DNA of 64,000 bases, from NCBI RefSeq assembly GCF_040359615.1, contig NZ_CP132942.1:186001-250000 (forward strand). The letters run 5' to 3'. The DNA is from Tunturibacter psychrotolerans. GTDB taxonomy: Bacteria; Acidobacteriota; Terriglobia; Terriglobales; Acidobacteriaceae. Made by a program: the position numbers and the translations under genes. Below are positions 14,604 to 23,770 of this stretch, piece after piece. The notes beneath the pieces were generated by a model, which was not told the origin of the DNA, did no database searches, and worked only from the letters and a program-made list of their open reading frames with translations. Within the stretch, counting starts at the first letter, position 1, and the number at the start of each line of letters is the position of its first letter.

Positions 14604-15374
14604 ATGAAGATTGCGATTGTTACTGGGGCGGCGCAGGGGATTGGGCGTAAGGCGGCGGAGGTTTTAGCGGCGGCGGGGTATGGGTTGTTGCTGATGGATC
14701 TGCAGGCTTGTACGGCTACGGTAGAGGCGGTGAAGAAGGCCGGGGTTGAGGTTGAAGAGGTGTTGGGGGACATCTCGGATGAGGCGGTGGTGAAGCGTGC
14801 GGTGGAGGTGGCGCGCTCGCGGTGGGGACGGTTGGATGTGCTGGTGAACAATGCAGGGATCAGCTTTATTGCACCGGCAGAGACGGTAGAAGGAGAAGCG
14901 TTTCTACGTGTGTTGAAGGTAAATCTGCTTGCTCCGTTTCTTCTGGCGAAGGCGTTTGGCGCAATGATGCTGGAACAGAGGAGCGGGAGCATTGTGAATG
15001 TGGCTTCGATCGCGGGTTTGGTGGGGATTGCGGACAGGTCGGCGTATAACGCCTCGAAGCATGGACTGATTGGGTTGACGCGGACTTTGGCGGCGGAGTG
15101 GGGTGGGCGTGGCGTGCGGTGCAATGCGGTTTGTCCGGGATGGGTGAAGACAGAGATGGATATTGCTGACCAGGTGGGTGGTGGGTATAACGATGCGGAT
15201 ATTGAAGGCGTGAATCCGATGGGACGGTTTGCGTCGCCGGAGGATATTGCGCAGGCGATTCTGTTTCTGGCGGAGCCGGAGCGCAGTGGGTTTGTGAATG
15301 GGCAGGCTCTGGCCGTGGATGGCGGGTGGACAGTGGATGGGAGCTGGCAGAGTCTGCGGATGCGCAAGCGGTAG
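14604..15374 (+). CDS. SDR-family NAD(P)-dependent oxidoreductase
   Basis: 256 residues, classical SDR: TGAAQGIG (8-15) glycine motif, NNAGIS, catalytic Ser in NVASIAG, YNASK (Tyr/Lys), and PGWVKTEM. A C-terminal VDGGW closes the Rossmann fold as in 3-oxoacyl-ACP reductase/dehydrogenase-type SDRs. An acidic Asp at the end of beta-2 (LLLMDLQ) favours NAD(H). The substrate cannot be assigned. It stands alone, convergent with the WYL regulator. Confidence 0.88.
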   Translation: MKIAIVTGAAQGIGRKAAEVLAAAGYGLLLMDLQACTATVEAVKKAGVEVEEVLGDISDEAVVKRAVEVARSRWGRLDVLVNNAGISFIAPAETVEGEAFLRVLKVNLLAPFLLAKAFGAMMLEQRSGSIVNVASIAGLVGIADRSAYNASKHGLIGLTRTLAAEWGGRGVRCNAVCPGWVKTEMDIADQVGGGYNDADIEGVNPMGRFASPEDIAQAILFLAEPERSGFVNGQALAVDGGWTVDGSWQSLRMRKR

Positions 15375-15410
15375 TTTGACGATGACGTTCAGCCAAAGAC
15401 GCTGGAAATT

Positions 15411-16391
15411 TCAAATAGGGCTGCGCTCGTATTTTTGTGCAGGCCTAAGCATGCGGCGGAGTTCGGATTTGATGTCTTTACAGAGTTCCGGCGGTGCGAT
15501 GGCTGCTACGCGAGAGCCAAGGCCGAGGACAACGAAGCGGGCTTGCTGGTAGTTTTCGAACTTGACGTGAAAGAGGCGCCAGCCCTTGGGCAAAGTGCGT
15601 GCTGCGCGATGGTTGAGTTCGGGAATCATGGGACACCAACGTTCGACGGATGCGACGCCGTCGTCTGAGAGGGCGAGGATCGTGGTGACTGTCTGGGGGT
15701 GTTCTTTGAGCGCTGCCGTGCTTTGTTTCCAGTGAGCAGCGAGATCGAAGTCGGGTGGCCTGATGGATCGGAGTGCGAGCACGACTGCTTCGCGTATGCG
15801 AGAGATGCGGTAGGTACGCGTGCCCACAGCAGATTGCGCGATGAGATACCAGACGGTTTGTTTGCAGACGAGGCCGAGAGGGTCGACGGTGCGGGAGCTT
15901 AGCTCGCCGTCGGCGCGGGTGTAGAGGAAGGTGAGCTTGCAGTCGCTGGCAAGGGCGTCCTGCACGATGGGAAGCATGGAGAGATCTTCGGGGGAGGGTC
16001 TCCATCCGGTGGGGTCGATGTGCAGGCGAGCCTGAATGGAGTGGGCCTGAAGGCGCATGGCGGTAGGCATGGAGGCCATGAGTTTGTCGAAGGCGCGCTG
16101 GGCGGCTGCGGTGAGTTTGCGATCTCCGAGAGCGCTGGGCTGGGCCATGAGAAGGGCCTGGAGTTCGGCGTCGTCGAGGCCGGGGACTTTGGTGCGCCAT
16201 CCTTTTTGCAGCTCCCAGCCGCCGCTGGAACCGCGGTGGGCGATGAGCGGAATGCCCGCGGTGCATAGGGCTTCCATGTCACGATGGGCGGTGCGCTGCG
16301 AGATCTCCAGGCGCTCTGCTACCTCGCGCGTGGAGAGACGGCCGTGGGCCTGAAGGAGCATGAGGGTAGAGAGGAGGCGGTCGGACTTCAT
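15411..16391 (-). CDS. YafY-type HTH-WYL transcriptional regulator
   Basis: 326 residues. An N-terminal HTH (RLLSTLMLLQ ... LSTREVAERLEISQRTAHRDMEAL) is followed by a WYL domain (LGLVCKQTVWYLIAQ, then RTYRISRIREAVVL) and a C-terminal WCX-like extension. WYL regulators bind a nucleic-acid or small ligand and are usually autoregulated. It is divergent from the DinB gene with a perfect 10-bp inverted repeat between them (16449-16473), a likely operator for both. This regulator-DinB pairing is common. Confidence 0.88.
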   Translation of the reverse strand: MKSDRLLSTLMLLQAHGRLSTREVAERLEISQRTAHRDMEALCTAGIPLIAHRGSSGGWELQKGWRTKVPGLDDAELQALLMAQPSALGDRKLTAAAQRAFDKLMASMPTAMRLQAHSIQARLHIDPTGWRPSPEDLSMLPIVQDALASDCKLTFLYTRADGELSSRTVDPLGLVCKQTVWYLIAQSAVGTRTYRISRIREAVVLALRSIRPPDFDLAAHWKQSTAALKEHPQTVTTILALSDDGVASVERWCPMIPELNHRAARTLPKGWRLFHVKFENYQQARFVVLGLGSRVAAIAPPELCKDIKSELRRMLRPAQKYERSPI

Positions 16392-16448
16392 GGCTAGTGT
16401 GCGCTTCTTTCTTTTGCTCCCCTTTCTTTCTAGATAGAGCTATTTCAT

Positions 16449-16473
16449 ATATATGACAGCAGATGTCATATAT
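16449..16473. promoter_or_regulatory. Palindromic operator between WYL regulator and DinB gene
   Basis: ATATATGACA (16449-16458), spacer GCAGA, TGTCATATAT (16464-16473): perfect 10-bp arms. It lies 58 bp from the regulator start and 53 bp from the DinB start, in the only gap between them, so one dimer could control both promoters. Confidence 0.7.
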
Positions 16474-16525
16474 GGGCGAATAACTTCTGAATTGAGAGCC
16501 AGAGGCTTTCTGAGGAGGAAGTGTG

Positions 16526-17029
16526 ATGGAGTTCAAACGATATTTTCTGGAGCAGCTGGAGAGCGAAGCAGAGGCGTCACGCAAGGCGATTGAGCGGGTG
16601 CCCGAGGGGCAGAACTCGTGGAAGCCGCATGAGAAGTCAATGGAGTTGGGAAAGCTTGCGGCTCTGGTAGCGACGATGCCGGGTTGGGTGGCGTTGATGA
16701 TCGATCACGATGAGCTGGATTTGAATGGGAATGGAAAGAAATTCCAGACAAAGGCGGTGGAGACGCGAGCTGAGTTGGCTTCGCTGCTTGAGGATGGGCT
16801 GAAGGCTTCGCGGAAGTCGCTGGAGAACACGACGGAAGACCATCTGATGAAAACCTGGAAGCTGAAGATGGGGGATCAGGTGCTTTCGGAGGGACCGAGG
16901 TATTTCACGATTTCAAATGGTGCGTTGAGCCACCTGGCACATCATCGTGGGCAGCTTACGGTTTATCTGCGGTTGAATGATGCTAAGGTGCCGGCGATTT
17001 ATGGCCCTAGCGCGGATGAGTTTCACTAG
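16526..17029 (+). CDS. DinB-family protein
   Basis: 167 residues from the ATG at 16526, with AGGAGG 7 nt upstream (the in-frame GTG before it is not needed). Four-helix DinB fold: FKRYFLEQLESEAEASRKAI, WKPHEKSMELGKLAALVATMPGWV, then DQVL and SHLAHHRGQLTVYLRLN. His in MIDHDEL-, and SHLAHHRG-like positions would form the DinB metal triad, with the first His (KPHEKS). Family members are metal-dependent thiol or hydrolase-like enzymes, usually of unknown substrate. Expression is probably set by the divergent WYL regulator. Confidence 0.85.
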   Translation: MEFKRYFLEQLESEAEASRKAIERVPEGQNSWKPHEKSMELGKLAALVATMPGWVALMIDHDELDLNGNGKKFQTKAVETRAELASLLEDGLKASRKSLENTTEDHLMKTWKLKMGDQVLSEGPRYFTISNGALSHLAHHRGQLTVYLRLNDAKVPAIYGPSADEFH

Positions 17030-17075
17030 GTAGTAGTTAGAGGGGGCGGATAGCAGAATGAACCTGCTATCTGCT

Positions 17076-17570
17076 TCAGGCTGCGAGTTCGAGGGTTTGG
17101 AAGTGGAGGTCCTCGAGCCAGTATGCGAGGTCAAGCTTGCGGCTGGTGAGGTCGCGGGAGGCGATGAGGCTGAGGATGGCGTCCTGTAGGTCGGTGTGGA
17201 GCTCGGTGAAGGAGTAGCCGGTACGGGTGCGGGTGATGGTTTCGATCTCGTCGAGACCCAGGCGGTAGTCGAAGGCGATGGGGGGCGCGGGGGCGTCGGG
17301 TGGGGCTGTGGCGGCGCTGGTGACGAGAGTTGCATCGAGGCGGGAGGCGGCGTAGTACGAGCCGGAATGCGAGAGGAGCAGGGTGATCGCCTGGAGGGTG
17401 GCAAACTGGGTCGGGTTGAGGTTCTGGGGGATGTAAAGGGTTCCGCTGTCGATGAGGCGCTTCAGCCAGATGGTGGGCGAAGGTGCCGTTACTCGGCGTG
17501 AAGGGGCTACAGTCGCCTGCTCGGTGTTGATGGCCACGATACGACTCTCCTGTTGTTTCGGGCTTTGCAT
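17076..17570 (-). CDS. Hypothetical protein, weakly like gluconate 2-dehydrogenase subunit 3
   Basis: 164 residues. The pattern LNPTQFATLQAITLLL, then a variable loop, FDYRLGLDEIETITRTRTGYSFTELHTDLQDAILSLIAS resembles the Gluconate_2-dh3 fold (L..aQ...L..l, then G..F..L....Q..iL..i). There is no Tat or lipoprotein signal and no neighbouring dehydrogenase, so a role as a small subunit is doubtful. Alternatively it is an orphan descendant. Residues 75-95 are Ala/Pro-rich linker. Not in an operon. Confidence 0.5.
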   Translation of the reverse strand: MQSPKQQESRIVAINTEQATVAPSRRVTAPSPTIWLKRLIDSGTLYIPQNLNPTQFATLQAITLLLSHSGSYYAASRLDATLVTSAATAPPDAPAPPIAFDYRLGLDEIETITRTRTGYSFTELHTDLQDAILSLIASRDLTSRKLDLAYWLEDLHFQTLELAA

Positions 17571-17685
17571 ATCAAGACGTCCCTCGCTAGTGATTTGACT
17601 CTGGGAAAGCGAGGAAAAGCCGAAAAATGAGCACGAGGTTCTCCCCCAAAGGTGGGATACAAAACCGTTAGATGCTGTGGGGGGA

Positions 17686-17694
17686 TGTGGATAA
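17686..17694 (+). other. Consensus DnaA-box sequence
   Basis: TGTGGATAA, identical to the E. coli consensus box (complement TTATCCACA), upstream of dut. It is isolated; a 9-mer of this kind can occur by chance, so on its own it does not define an origin. Confidence 0.35.
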
Positions 17695-17754
17695 GTGGGA
17701 CGGAATTCTGGCTCGGGTGAGAATAGGAATTCGAATGAGTTTTTTGGAGGCTTA

Positions 17755-18207
17755 ATGGCGGCGAGATTGGACGATGCGGTGCGGATTCGGGTGGTGAAGT
17801 TGCAGCCGGAGGCTCAGTTGCCGCGGTATGCGCATACGGGGGAGTTTGGGGACCTGGCGGCGGATCTTTATGCTGTGGTGGGGGCGATGCTGGAGGCTGG
17901 TGGGACGATGGCGGTGGCTACGGGCGTGGCGATGGAGTTTCCTTCGACGCATGGGGCGCTGGTGGAGGATCGGTCGGGGCTGGCCGTGCGTGGAGTGACG
18001 ACGCTGGCCGGAGTGATCGATCCGGGGTACCGGGGGGAGATCAAGGTGGTGATGACGAATTTGAGCTCGGCGGCGGTGGAGATCAAGGCTGGGGATCGGA
18101 TTGCGCAGTTGCGGATTGTGCGGCGGATTGAGGCGGTGTTTGACGAGGTGAGTGAGCTGGTGGAGGCTCCGCGGGGCGTGAGGGGGTTTGGGAGTACGGG
18201 GAGCTAG
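17755..18207 (+). CDS. dut: dUTP diphosphatase
   Basis: 150 residues from the ATG at 17755, with GGAGG seven bases upstream. An earlier in-frame start at 17695 has no site. All five trimeric dUTPase motifs are visible: HTGEFGDLAADLYA (1), EDRSGLA (2), GVIDPGYRGEIKV (3), GDRIAQLRI (4) and RGVRGFGSTG (5, over the active site). Motif 2 starts with ED rather than the usual PR. It hydrolyses dUTP to dUMP, keeping uracil out of DNA. A DUF5996 gene follows after 50 bp and may be co-transcribed. Confidence 0.93.
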   Translation: MAARLDDAVRIRVVKLQPEAQLPRYAHTGEFGDLAADLYAVVGAMLEAGGTMAVATGVAMEFPSTHGALVEDRSGLAVRGVTTLAGVIDPGYRGEIKVVMTNLSSAAVEIKAGDRIAQLRIVRRIEAVFDEVSELVEAPRGVRGFGSTGS

Positions 18208-18257
18208 GTCTGCGGCGTATGCTTTCGGCTACTGGTTTTTGAGTCTGCGGGAGGGTT

Positions 18258-19154
18258 ATGAGTGGAGCTTCGCAGTGGCCTGAGTTGGCGTGGGGGGATT
18301 GGGCGGCGACGGCGGATACGCTGCATATGTGGACGCAGATTGTGGGCAAGACAAGGATGGTACTGACTCCGCTGCAAAACCATTGGTGGAATGTGCCACT
18401 CTATGTGACGGCACGGGGGCTAGGGACCTCGGCGATACCTTATGAAGACGATGTACTGGATATTGAGTTCGACTTTGTGGCTCATGAGCTGCACTTAAGG
18501 ATGGGATCCGGGGAGTCTCAGGTGATGAAGCTCAAGGCGCGGACCGTGGCGGACTTTTACGAGGAGTATCAGGGATGCATGAAGGAGCTTGGGGTTTCGG
18601 TGAAGATCAATCCGATGCCGGTGGAGGTGGCGGATCCCGTTCGGTTCGATATCGATACGGAGCATAAGTCGTACGACGCGAAGTACGTGCATCGGTTCTG
18701 GCAGGTGCTGGTGCATGCGGATAAGGTGTTTCGTGCATGGGGGACGGGATTTCTGGGGAAGGTGAGCCCGGTGCATTTCTTCTGGGGGAGCTTCGATCTG
18801 GCGGTGACGCGGTTCTCTGGACGGCTCGCGCCGCCTCGACCGGGGGCTGATTCGATTCAGCGGGAGGCTTATTCGCATGAGGTGATCTCGGCGGGGTTCT
18901 GGCCGGGGAACGGTGGGTATGGGGCAGCGGCGTTCTACTGCTATGCGGCTCCGGTGCCGGCGGGGTTGTCGGAGGCGACGATTCGGCCTGGGGGGGCGGG
19001 TTGGGATAAGGCTTTGGGGGAGTTTGTGTTTAAGTACGACGCGGTGCGGGCGCTGGTGGCTCCGGAGAAGGCGCTGATGGAGTTTTTGGAGAGCGCGTAT
19101 GGGGCGGCTGCGGATGTGGCGAAGTGGGACCGGGCGGCGCTGGAGCGGCAGTAA
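18258..19154 (+). CDS. DUF5996-family protein
   Basis: 298 residues with the conserved signature of this uncharacterised family: WPELAWGDWAATADTLHMW at the N-terminus, LTPLQNHWWNVPLYVT (34-49), IEFDFVAHEL, then HRFWQVL, HFFWGSFDLAVTRFSGR and SHEVISAGFWPGNG. His and Trp are frequent, hinting at an enzyme-like cleft, but no activity is known to me. No signal peptide, so cytoplasmic. It follows dut closely and ends 44 bp before purL. It may be transcribed with either. Confidence 0.85.
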   Translation: MSGASQWPELAWGDWAATADTLHMWTQIVGKTRMVLTPLQNHWWNVPLYVTARGLGTSAIPYEDDVLDIEFDFVAHELHLRMGSGESQVMKLKARTVADFYEEYQGCMKELGVSVKINPMPVEVADPVRFDIDTEHKSYDAKYVHRFWQVLVHADKVFRAWGTGFLGKVSPVHFFWGSFDLAVTRFSGRLAPPRPGADSIQREAYSHEVISAGFWPGNGGYGAAAFYCYAAPVPAGLSEATIRPGGAGWDKALGEFVFKYDAVRALVAPEKALMEFLESAYGAAADVAKWDRAALERQ

Positions 19155-19198
19155 GGTGCAGCAGGGGGCTTAGCGTGCGACAATCTTAATAGCGAGCC

Positions 19199-21718
19199 AT
19201 GCCAAATCTGCAAGCCCAGCAAGCCAAAGTCCCCTCCCCAGCCACCATTACTCCGGAGCTGCTCAAGCAGCACAGTATCACTCCGGAGGAGTATGCGCGC
19301 ATCGAAACCGCGCTTGGACGCACCCCTTCCCTGACTGAGTTAGGGATTTTTTCTGTGATGTGGTCGGAGCACTGCTCTTATAAGTCTTCGCGCGTGCATT
19401 TGAAGCGGCTGCCGACGAAAGGTGAACGCAAGACCGGACCGGGGAGCGTCGTGCAGGGGCCGGGGGAGAACGCCGGGATCATCGATGTGGGCGATGGGTG
19501 GGCTTGTGCGTTCAAGATCGAGTCGCACAATCATCCAAGTTACATTGAGCCTTATCAGGGTGCGGCTACGGGTGTGGGTGGGATTCTGCGGGACATCTTT
19601 ACGATGAATGCGCGGCCGCTGGCTGTAATGGATTCGCTGCGTTTTGGGCCTCTGGATGAAGCTGAGGCGGATGAGTCGCTTCGGAGACGGAATCACCAGA
19701 TCGCGACCGGTGTTGTGCATGGCGTGGCTGGGTATGGGAACTGCTTTGGCGTTCCGAATGTTGGCGGGGAGACGCGATTCGAGGCTTGTTATTCGGGCAA
19801 TCCGCTGCTGAATGCGTTTGCGCTGGGGCTGGTTCGCAGCGATGAGATTTTTTATGCGAAGGCTACGGGCGTTGGGAATCCTGTGATCTACGTTGGCGCG
19901 AAGACGGGCCGCGATGGGATTCACGGGGCCACGATGGCGTCTGAGGAGTTTACCGAGGGCTCGGAACAGAAGCGGCCTAATGTGCAGATGGGCGATCCGT
20001 TTCTGGAGAAACTGTTGCTAGAGGCTTGCCTGGAGGCGATGGCTACCGGTGCGGTGCTCGGGATTCAGGATATGGGTGCGGCGGGTTTGACGTGCTCGAC
20101 CTGCGAGATGGGTGCGCGTGGAGATCTTGGGTTGACGGTGGAATTGGACCTAGTGCCGCAGCGTGAGACGAAGATGTCGAGCTACGAGATTATGTTGAGC
20201 GAGAGCCAGGAGCGAATGCTGCTGGTGGCCGACAAGCCCCGGGCGCAGGAGGTTCTGGATGTGTTCGCGAAGTGGGGGCTGGATGCTTCGATCGTCGGAG
20301 TGGTGACGGAGAAGCCGAATATGGTGATCACGCAGCATGGGGAGCTGGTGGCGGATATTCCGAATAGAAGTTTGACCGATGACGCTCCTGTGTATCACCG
20401 GCCTGTGGGAGTCTGGAAGGCACCGGTGCCGCTCGATCCACCGGCGCATGTTCTGGAAGAACTGAAGAGGCCGAGTGACTTGACGGCGGATCTGAAGTTG
20501 CTGCTGGCGAGCTCCAATATCTGCGATAAGCGTTGGGTGTATGAGCAGTATGACTCGATGGTGCAGACCAACACGGTGCAGGGACCGGGTGGCGAGGCAG
20601 GTGTGATCCGGATCAAGGGTACCGGGAGGTCGGTGGGCGCCCCGCATCATCGTGGCTTGTTGGGAAAACTAGCGGATCTGGTAGCTTCCTCGACTCCGCA
20701 AGGCGAGGCGACGCTTTCGACCGATAGCCTGGACTCTACGAATCCGGTGGTTTCGCCGGATGAGTCGCATGAGTTTACAGAGGCGGAGAAGGGCGATCGC
20801 GGGTTGGCGATGGCGCTGGCGGGCAATGGGCGATGGACGTATCTCGATCCGAAGGTTGGCGCGATGCATGCAGTAGCCGAGGCAGCGCGAAAGGTTGCGT
20901 GCACGGGCGCGACGCCGGTGTCGGCTACGAATTGTTTGAACTTTGGAAATCCTGAGAAGCCGGAGATCATGGCGCAGCTTTCGCAGGCGATCGACGGGAT
21001 TGCCGAGGCTTGTATTGCGCTGGGGACGCCGGTGACGGGCGGAAATGTTTCGCTCTACAACGAAACGAAAGGCGAGGGGATTTATCCCACGCCGGTGCTT
21101 GGGATCGTCGGGATTATTGACGATGTGACGAAGGCTGTGCCTTCCGCGTTTCGCAAGGCGGGCGATGTGGTTCTGTTCCTCTCTGCGTTTCAGGGCGAGG
21201 GACGAAGGATCGAACAGGAGTTTGGATCGACCGAGTATGCGAAGACGGTGATGCATGAGCTTTGGGGCGCTCCGCCGTTGCTGAACGTGGCCGAAGAGGC
21301 GGCGCTGCATAAGGCGCTTGCAGCGCTTGCGGAGAAACGTCTGCTGGTTTCGGCGATGGACATCTCGGATGGCGGCTCTGCGGTTGCGTTTGCGAAGGCT
21401 TGTTTTCCGCGCGAGTTGGGGGTTCGCATGTCGATGAATGTCTCTGAGAGCGAGCCCTTCGCGTTGAAGGAGCGCTTCTTCAGCGAGACAGCATCTTCGG
21501 TGATTGTCTCTGCGGACGCGAGCTGTGTCGAGGCGATTCGGACGTTGCTCACTGAGCATCCTAAGGTTTGGATGGCTCCGCTGGGCGAGGTGACCGCAGG
21601 CAACTATGAGTGTGTAATCAATGGGAAGAAAGTGATCGATGAACCAATCGCTGCGCTGAAGGGGGCGTGGACGGGCGCGCTGGAAGAGCAGTTGGCCGCA
21701 GAGGTGGTGACGGCATGA
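19199..21718 (+). CDS. purL: Phosphoribosylformylglycinamidine synthase subunit PurL
   Basis: 839 residues; catalyses the ATP-dependent step FGAR to FGAM with PurQ and PurS. Small-type PurL features: [16 protein letters not shown] (active-site His), [49 protein letters not shown] and [13 protein letters not shown]. It is longer than the usual ~740-760. About 60 residues (476-535) lie between RIKGT and [10 protein letters not shown], where other PurLs have a very short turn. Stop TGA overlaps the ATG of purF (ATGA), so the two are coupled. Confidence 0.95.
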   Translation: MPNLQAQQAKVPSPATITPELLKQHSITPEEYARIETALGRTPSLTELGIFSVMWSEHCSYKSSRVHLKRLPTKGERKTGPGSVVQGPGENAGIIDVGDGWACAFKIESHNHPSYIEPYQGAATGVGGILRDIFTMNARPLAVMDSLRFGPLDEAEADESLRRRNHQIATGVVHGVAGYGNCFGVPNVGGETRFEACYSGNPLLNAFALGLVRSDEIFYAKATGVGNPVIYVGAKTGRDGIHGATMASEEFTEGSEQKRPNVQMGDPFLEKLLLEACLEAMATGAVLGIQDMGAAGLTCSTCEMGARGDLGLTVELDLVPQRETKMSSYEIMLSESQERMLLVADKPRAQEVLDVFAKWGLDASIVGVVTEKPNMVITQHGELVADIPNRSLTDDAPVYHRPVGVWKAPVPLDPPAHVLEELKRPSDLTADLKLLLASSNICDKRWVYEQYDSMVQTNTVQGPGGEAGVIRIKGTGRSVGAPHHRGLLGKLADLVASSTPQGEATLSTDSLDSTNPVVSPDESHEFTEAEKGDRGLAMALAGNGRWTYLDPKVGAMHAVAEAARKVACTGATPVSATNCLNFGNPEKPEIMAQLSQAIDGIAEACIALGTPVTGGNVSLYNETKGEGIYPTPVLGIVGIIDDVTKAVPSAFRKAGDVVLFLSAFQGEGRRIEQEFGSTEYAKTVMHELWGAPPLLNVAEEAALHKALAALAEKRLLVSAMDISDGGSAVAFAKACFPRELGVRMSMNVSESEPFALKERFFSETASSVIVSADASCVEAIRTLLTEHPKVWMAPLGEVTAGNYECVINGKKVIDEPIAALKGAWTGALEEQLAAEVVTA

Positions 21719-23202
21719 GCGATCTTCTGGTTGAGGATGAATTGACGATTGAAGAAGACGAGACGCCGTTCGATAAGCTGCGCGAAGAGTGCGGCGTGAT
21801 GGCGATCTATAACCATCCTGACGCGGCGCGGATGACGTACTGGGGCTTGTATTCGCTGCAGCATCGCGGGCAAGAATCGGCGGGGATTGCCAGCGCGGAT
21901 GGGCAGCAGGTTAACGACATCAAGGGCATGGGACTGGTGTCGGAGATCTTTACCGACGATGTGCTGGGCAAGCTGCCGGGGCATATTGCGATTGGGCATA
22001 CACGTTATTCGACGACGGGAGATTCGGCGTTGCTGAATGCGCAGCCGATTTCGGTGGAGAGCACGAAGGGACTGATCGCGATTGCGCACAACGGCAACCT
22101 CATCAACCTGGGGACGTCGCGGGAACGGCTGGAGCGCGATGGTGCGATCTTTCAGACGACGTCGGACTCAGAGATCATTATTCAGTTGATTGCGCACTCG
22201 ACGAAGAACACGCTGATTGACTGTATGGCGGAAGCGCTGACGCAGGTGCAGGGCGCGTTTTCGATCGTGATGATGACGCGGAACCGCATCTTTGCTGCGC
22301 GGGATCCGCATGGGTTTCGGCCGCTGGCGATGGGACGAATTGAAGGCAAGGATGGAGCCCCGGATTCCTTTGTGTTTGCGAGCGAGACGTGTGCGTTCGA
22401 CCTGTTGCATGCGAAGTATGAACGCGATGTGAAGCCGGGCGAGCTGGTGATGGTCTCGGAAGAGGGCGTGACAAGCCGCTACTTCAACACCACGACAGAT
22501 CAGGCGAGCTGCGTGTTTGAGCATGTCTATTTTGCGCGGCCGGACTCGAAGATCTTTGGCCGGTGGGTGCAGGAATCGCGCGAAGAGATGGGGCGGCAGC
22601 TGGCGCGAGAGTCGGGCGTGCCAGCGGATTTGATTGTGCCGGTGCCGGACTCGGGTGTGACGGCTGCGATTGGGTACGCGGCGGAGTCGGGGATTCCGTT
22701 TAATTTTGGACTGATTCGAAACCACTATGTGGGGCGGACGTTTATTCAGCCGGAGCAGCGGGTGAGGGACTTCGGCGTGAGGATGAAGCTGAACCCGATG
22801 AGGAACCTGCTGGAAGGCAAGCGCGTCGTTTTGATCGATGACTCGATCATTCGCGGGACGACTTCGAGGAAGATTGTAAGGATGGTGCGGGCTGCGGGCG
22901 CGACAGAGGTGCATCTGCGGATCTCTTGTCCGCCGACGATTTCGCCTTGTTTTTATGGAGTGGATACGCCTTCGAAGAAAGATCTGATCGCGGCTAATAA
23001 GTCTGTTGCGGAGATTTGCTCTTTTGTCGAAGCGGATTCGCTGGCGTATTTGAGCCTGGTGGGGCTGACGCACTCGTGTACGAAGGGGGAGCCGGTGGAT
23101 GGGCTGTCGCCGGGGAGCTTCTGTACGGCTTGCTACACGGGGGATTACCCGACGCAGTGGGTGGACGTGTCTGAGATTCTGCCTGCTGTGACTACGGCTT
23201 AG
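21715..23202 (+). CDS. purF: Amidophosphoribosyltransferase
   Basis: 495 residues from the ATG at 21715, overlapping purL by 4 bp. It commits PRPP to purine synthesis. A 25-residue propeptide precedes Cys26 of [15 protein letters not shown], the N-terminal nucleophile of the glutaminase; maturation should expose it. The B. subtilis-type iron-sulfur ligands are present ([29 protein letters not shown]). The PRPP site [16 protein letters not shown] is intact. FeS plus propeptide suggests oxygen-sensitive turnover as in Bacillus. Confidence 0.95.
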   Translation: MSDLLVEDELTIEEDETPFDKLREECGVMAIYNHPDAARMTYWGLYSLQHRGQESAGIASADGQQVNDIKGMGLVSEIFTDDVLGKLPGHIAIGHTRYSTTGDSALLNAQPISVESTKGLIAIAHNGNLINLGTSRERLERDGAIFQTTSDSEIIIQLIAHSTKNTLIDCMAEALTQVQGAFSIVMMTRNRIFAARDPHGFRPLAMGRIEGKDGAPDSFVFASETCAFDLLHAKYERDVKPGELVMVSEEGVTSRYFNTTTDQASCVFEHVYFARPDSKIFGRWVQESREEMGRQLARESGVPADLIVPVPDSGVTAAIGYAAESGIPFNFGLIRNHYVGRTFIQPEQRVRDFGVRMKLNPMRNLLEGKRVVLIDDSIIRGTTSRKIVRMVRAAGATEVHLRISCPPTISPCFYGVDTPSKKDLIAANKSVAEICSFVEADSLAYLSLVGLTHSCTKGEPVDGLSPGSFCTACYTGDYPTQWVDVSEILPAVTTA

Positions 23203-23253
23203 GTTTTCCTCCGCTGATGTGGTGGCGGCAAGGAGAAGACTAAATTGTTTAAA

Positions 23254-23269
23254 TGATAATAGAATATCA
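23254..23269. promoter_or_regulatory. Fur/Zur-like 7-2-7 inverted repeat upstream of MerC gene
   Basis: TGATAAT-AG-AATATCA, 13 of 14 arm positions consistent with a palindrome, 60 bp before the MerC-like ATG. It resembles the TGATAATnATTATCA core of Fur-family boxes apart from one additional centre base. Confidence 0.4.
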
Positions 23270-23328
23270 ATAGCGAATAAGTCGGATGGAATCCTATGTC
23301 TAATCTCTTCTGGAAAGAACCTTGAAAA

Positions 23329-23754
23329 ATGAGTGCATCGTTGCGGGCTTCAACTTTTTCTGCGGATAATTTGGGGATGTGGGCTTCTGCGCTCTGTGTA
23401 GTGCATTGTGTGGTGACGCCAGTGCTGGTGTCGATGTCGGTGGTGATGGCTCGTTTTATTCCTGGCGAGGAGAGGACGCATCGTGCGCTGGCGGTGGGCG
23501 TCGCTGCGCTGGGAGCGATGGCGCTGGTGAAGGGATTTCGGACGCATGGACGGCGGCGCATTCTTGGGCTGATGGCGCTGGGGCTGGGGTTTATCTTCGC
23601 GGGTGCGTTCTTCGGGGGACGGCTGCCGTCTCACGGGTATGAGGTGGCCGTGACGATGACGGGGAGCGTTCTGATGATCTGCGCGCACCGGATGAATCAC
23701 ACGTTCTGCAAGGCGTGCAGACGGTGCTCGCACTCGGAGACGGGCGTCTGTTGA
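23329..23754 (+). CDS. MerC-domain membrane protein
   Basis: 141 residues with four hydrophobic segments. The first helix has the MerC signature ALCVVHCVVTPVLV (19-32) with the Cys-x-x-His-Cys metal site. The C-terminus is Cys/His-rich (HTFCKACRRCSHSETGVC), unlike classical mercury-transporting MerC. No mer genes are nearby, so physiological metal handling (zinc, copper) is more likely than mercury resistance; this is inference. A Fur-like palindrome precedes it. Confidence 0.82.
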   Translation: MSASLRASTFSADNLGMWASALCVVHCVVTPVLVSMSVVMARFIPGEERTHRALAVGVAALGAMALVKGFRTHGRRRILGLMALGLGFIFAGAFFGGRLPSHGYEVAVTMTGSVLMICAHRMNHTFCKACRRCSHSETGVC

Positions 23755-23770
23755 CGCTGAGAGTGACTCT

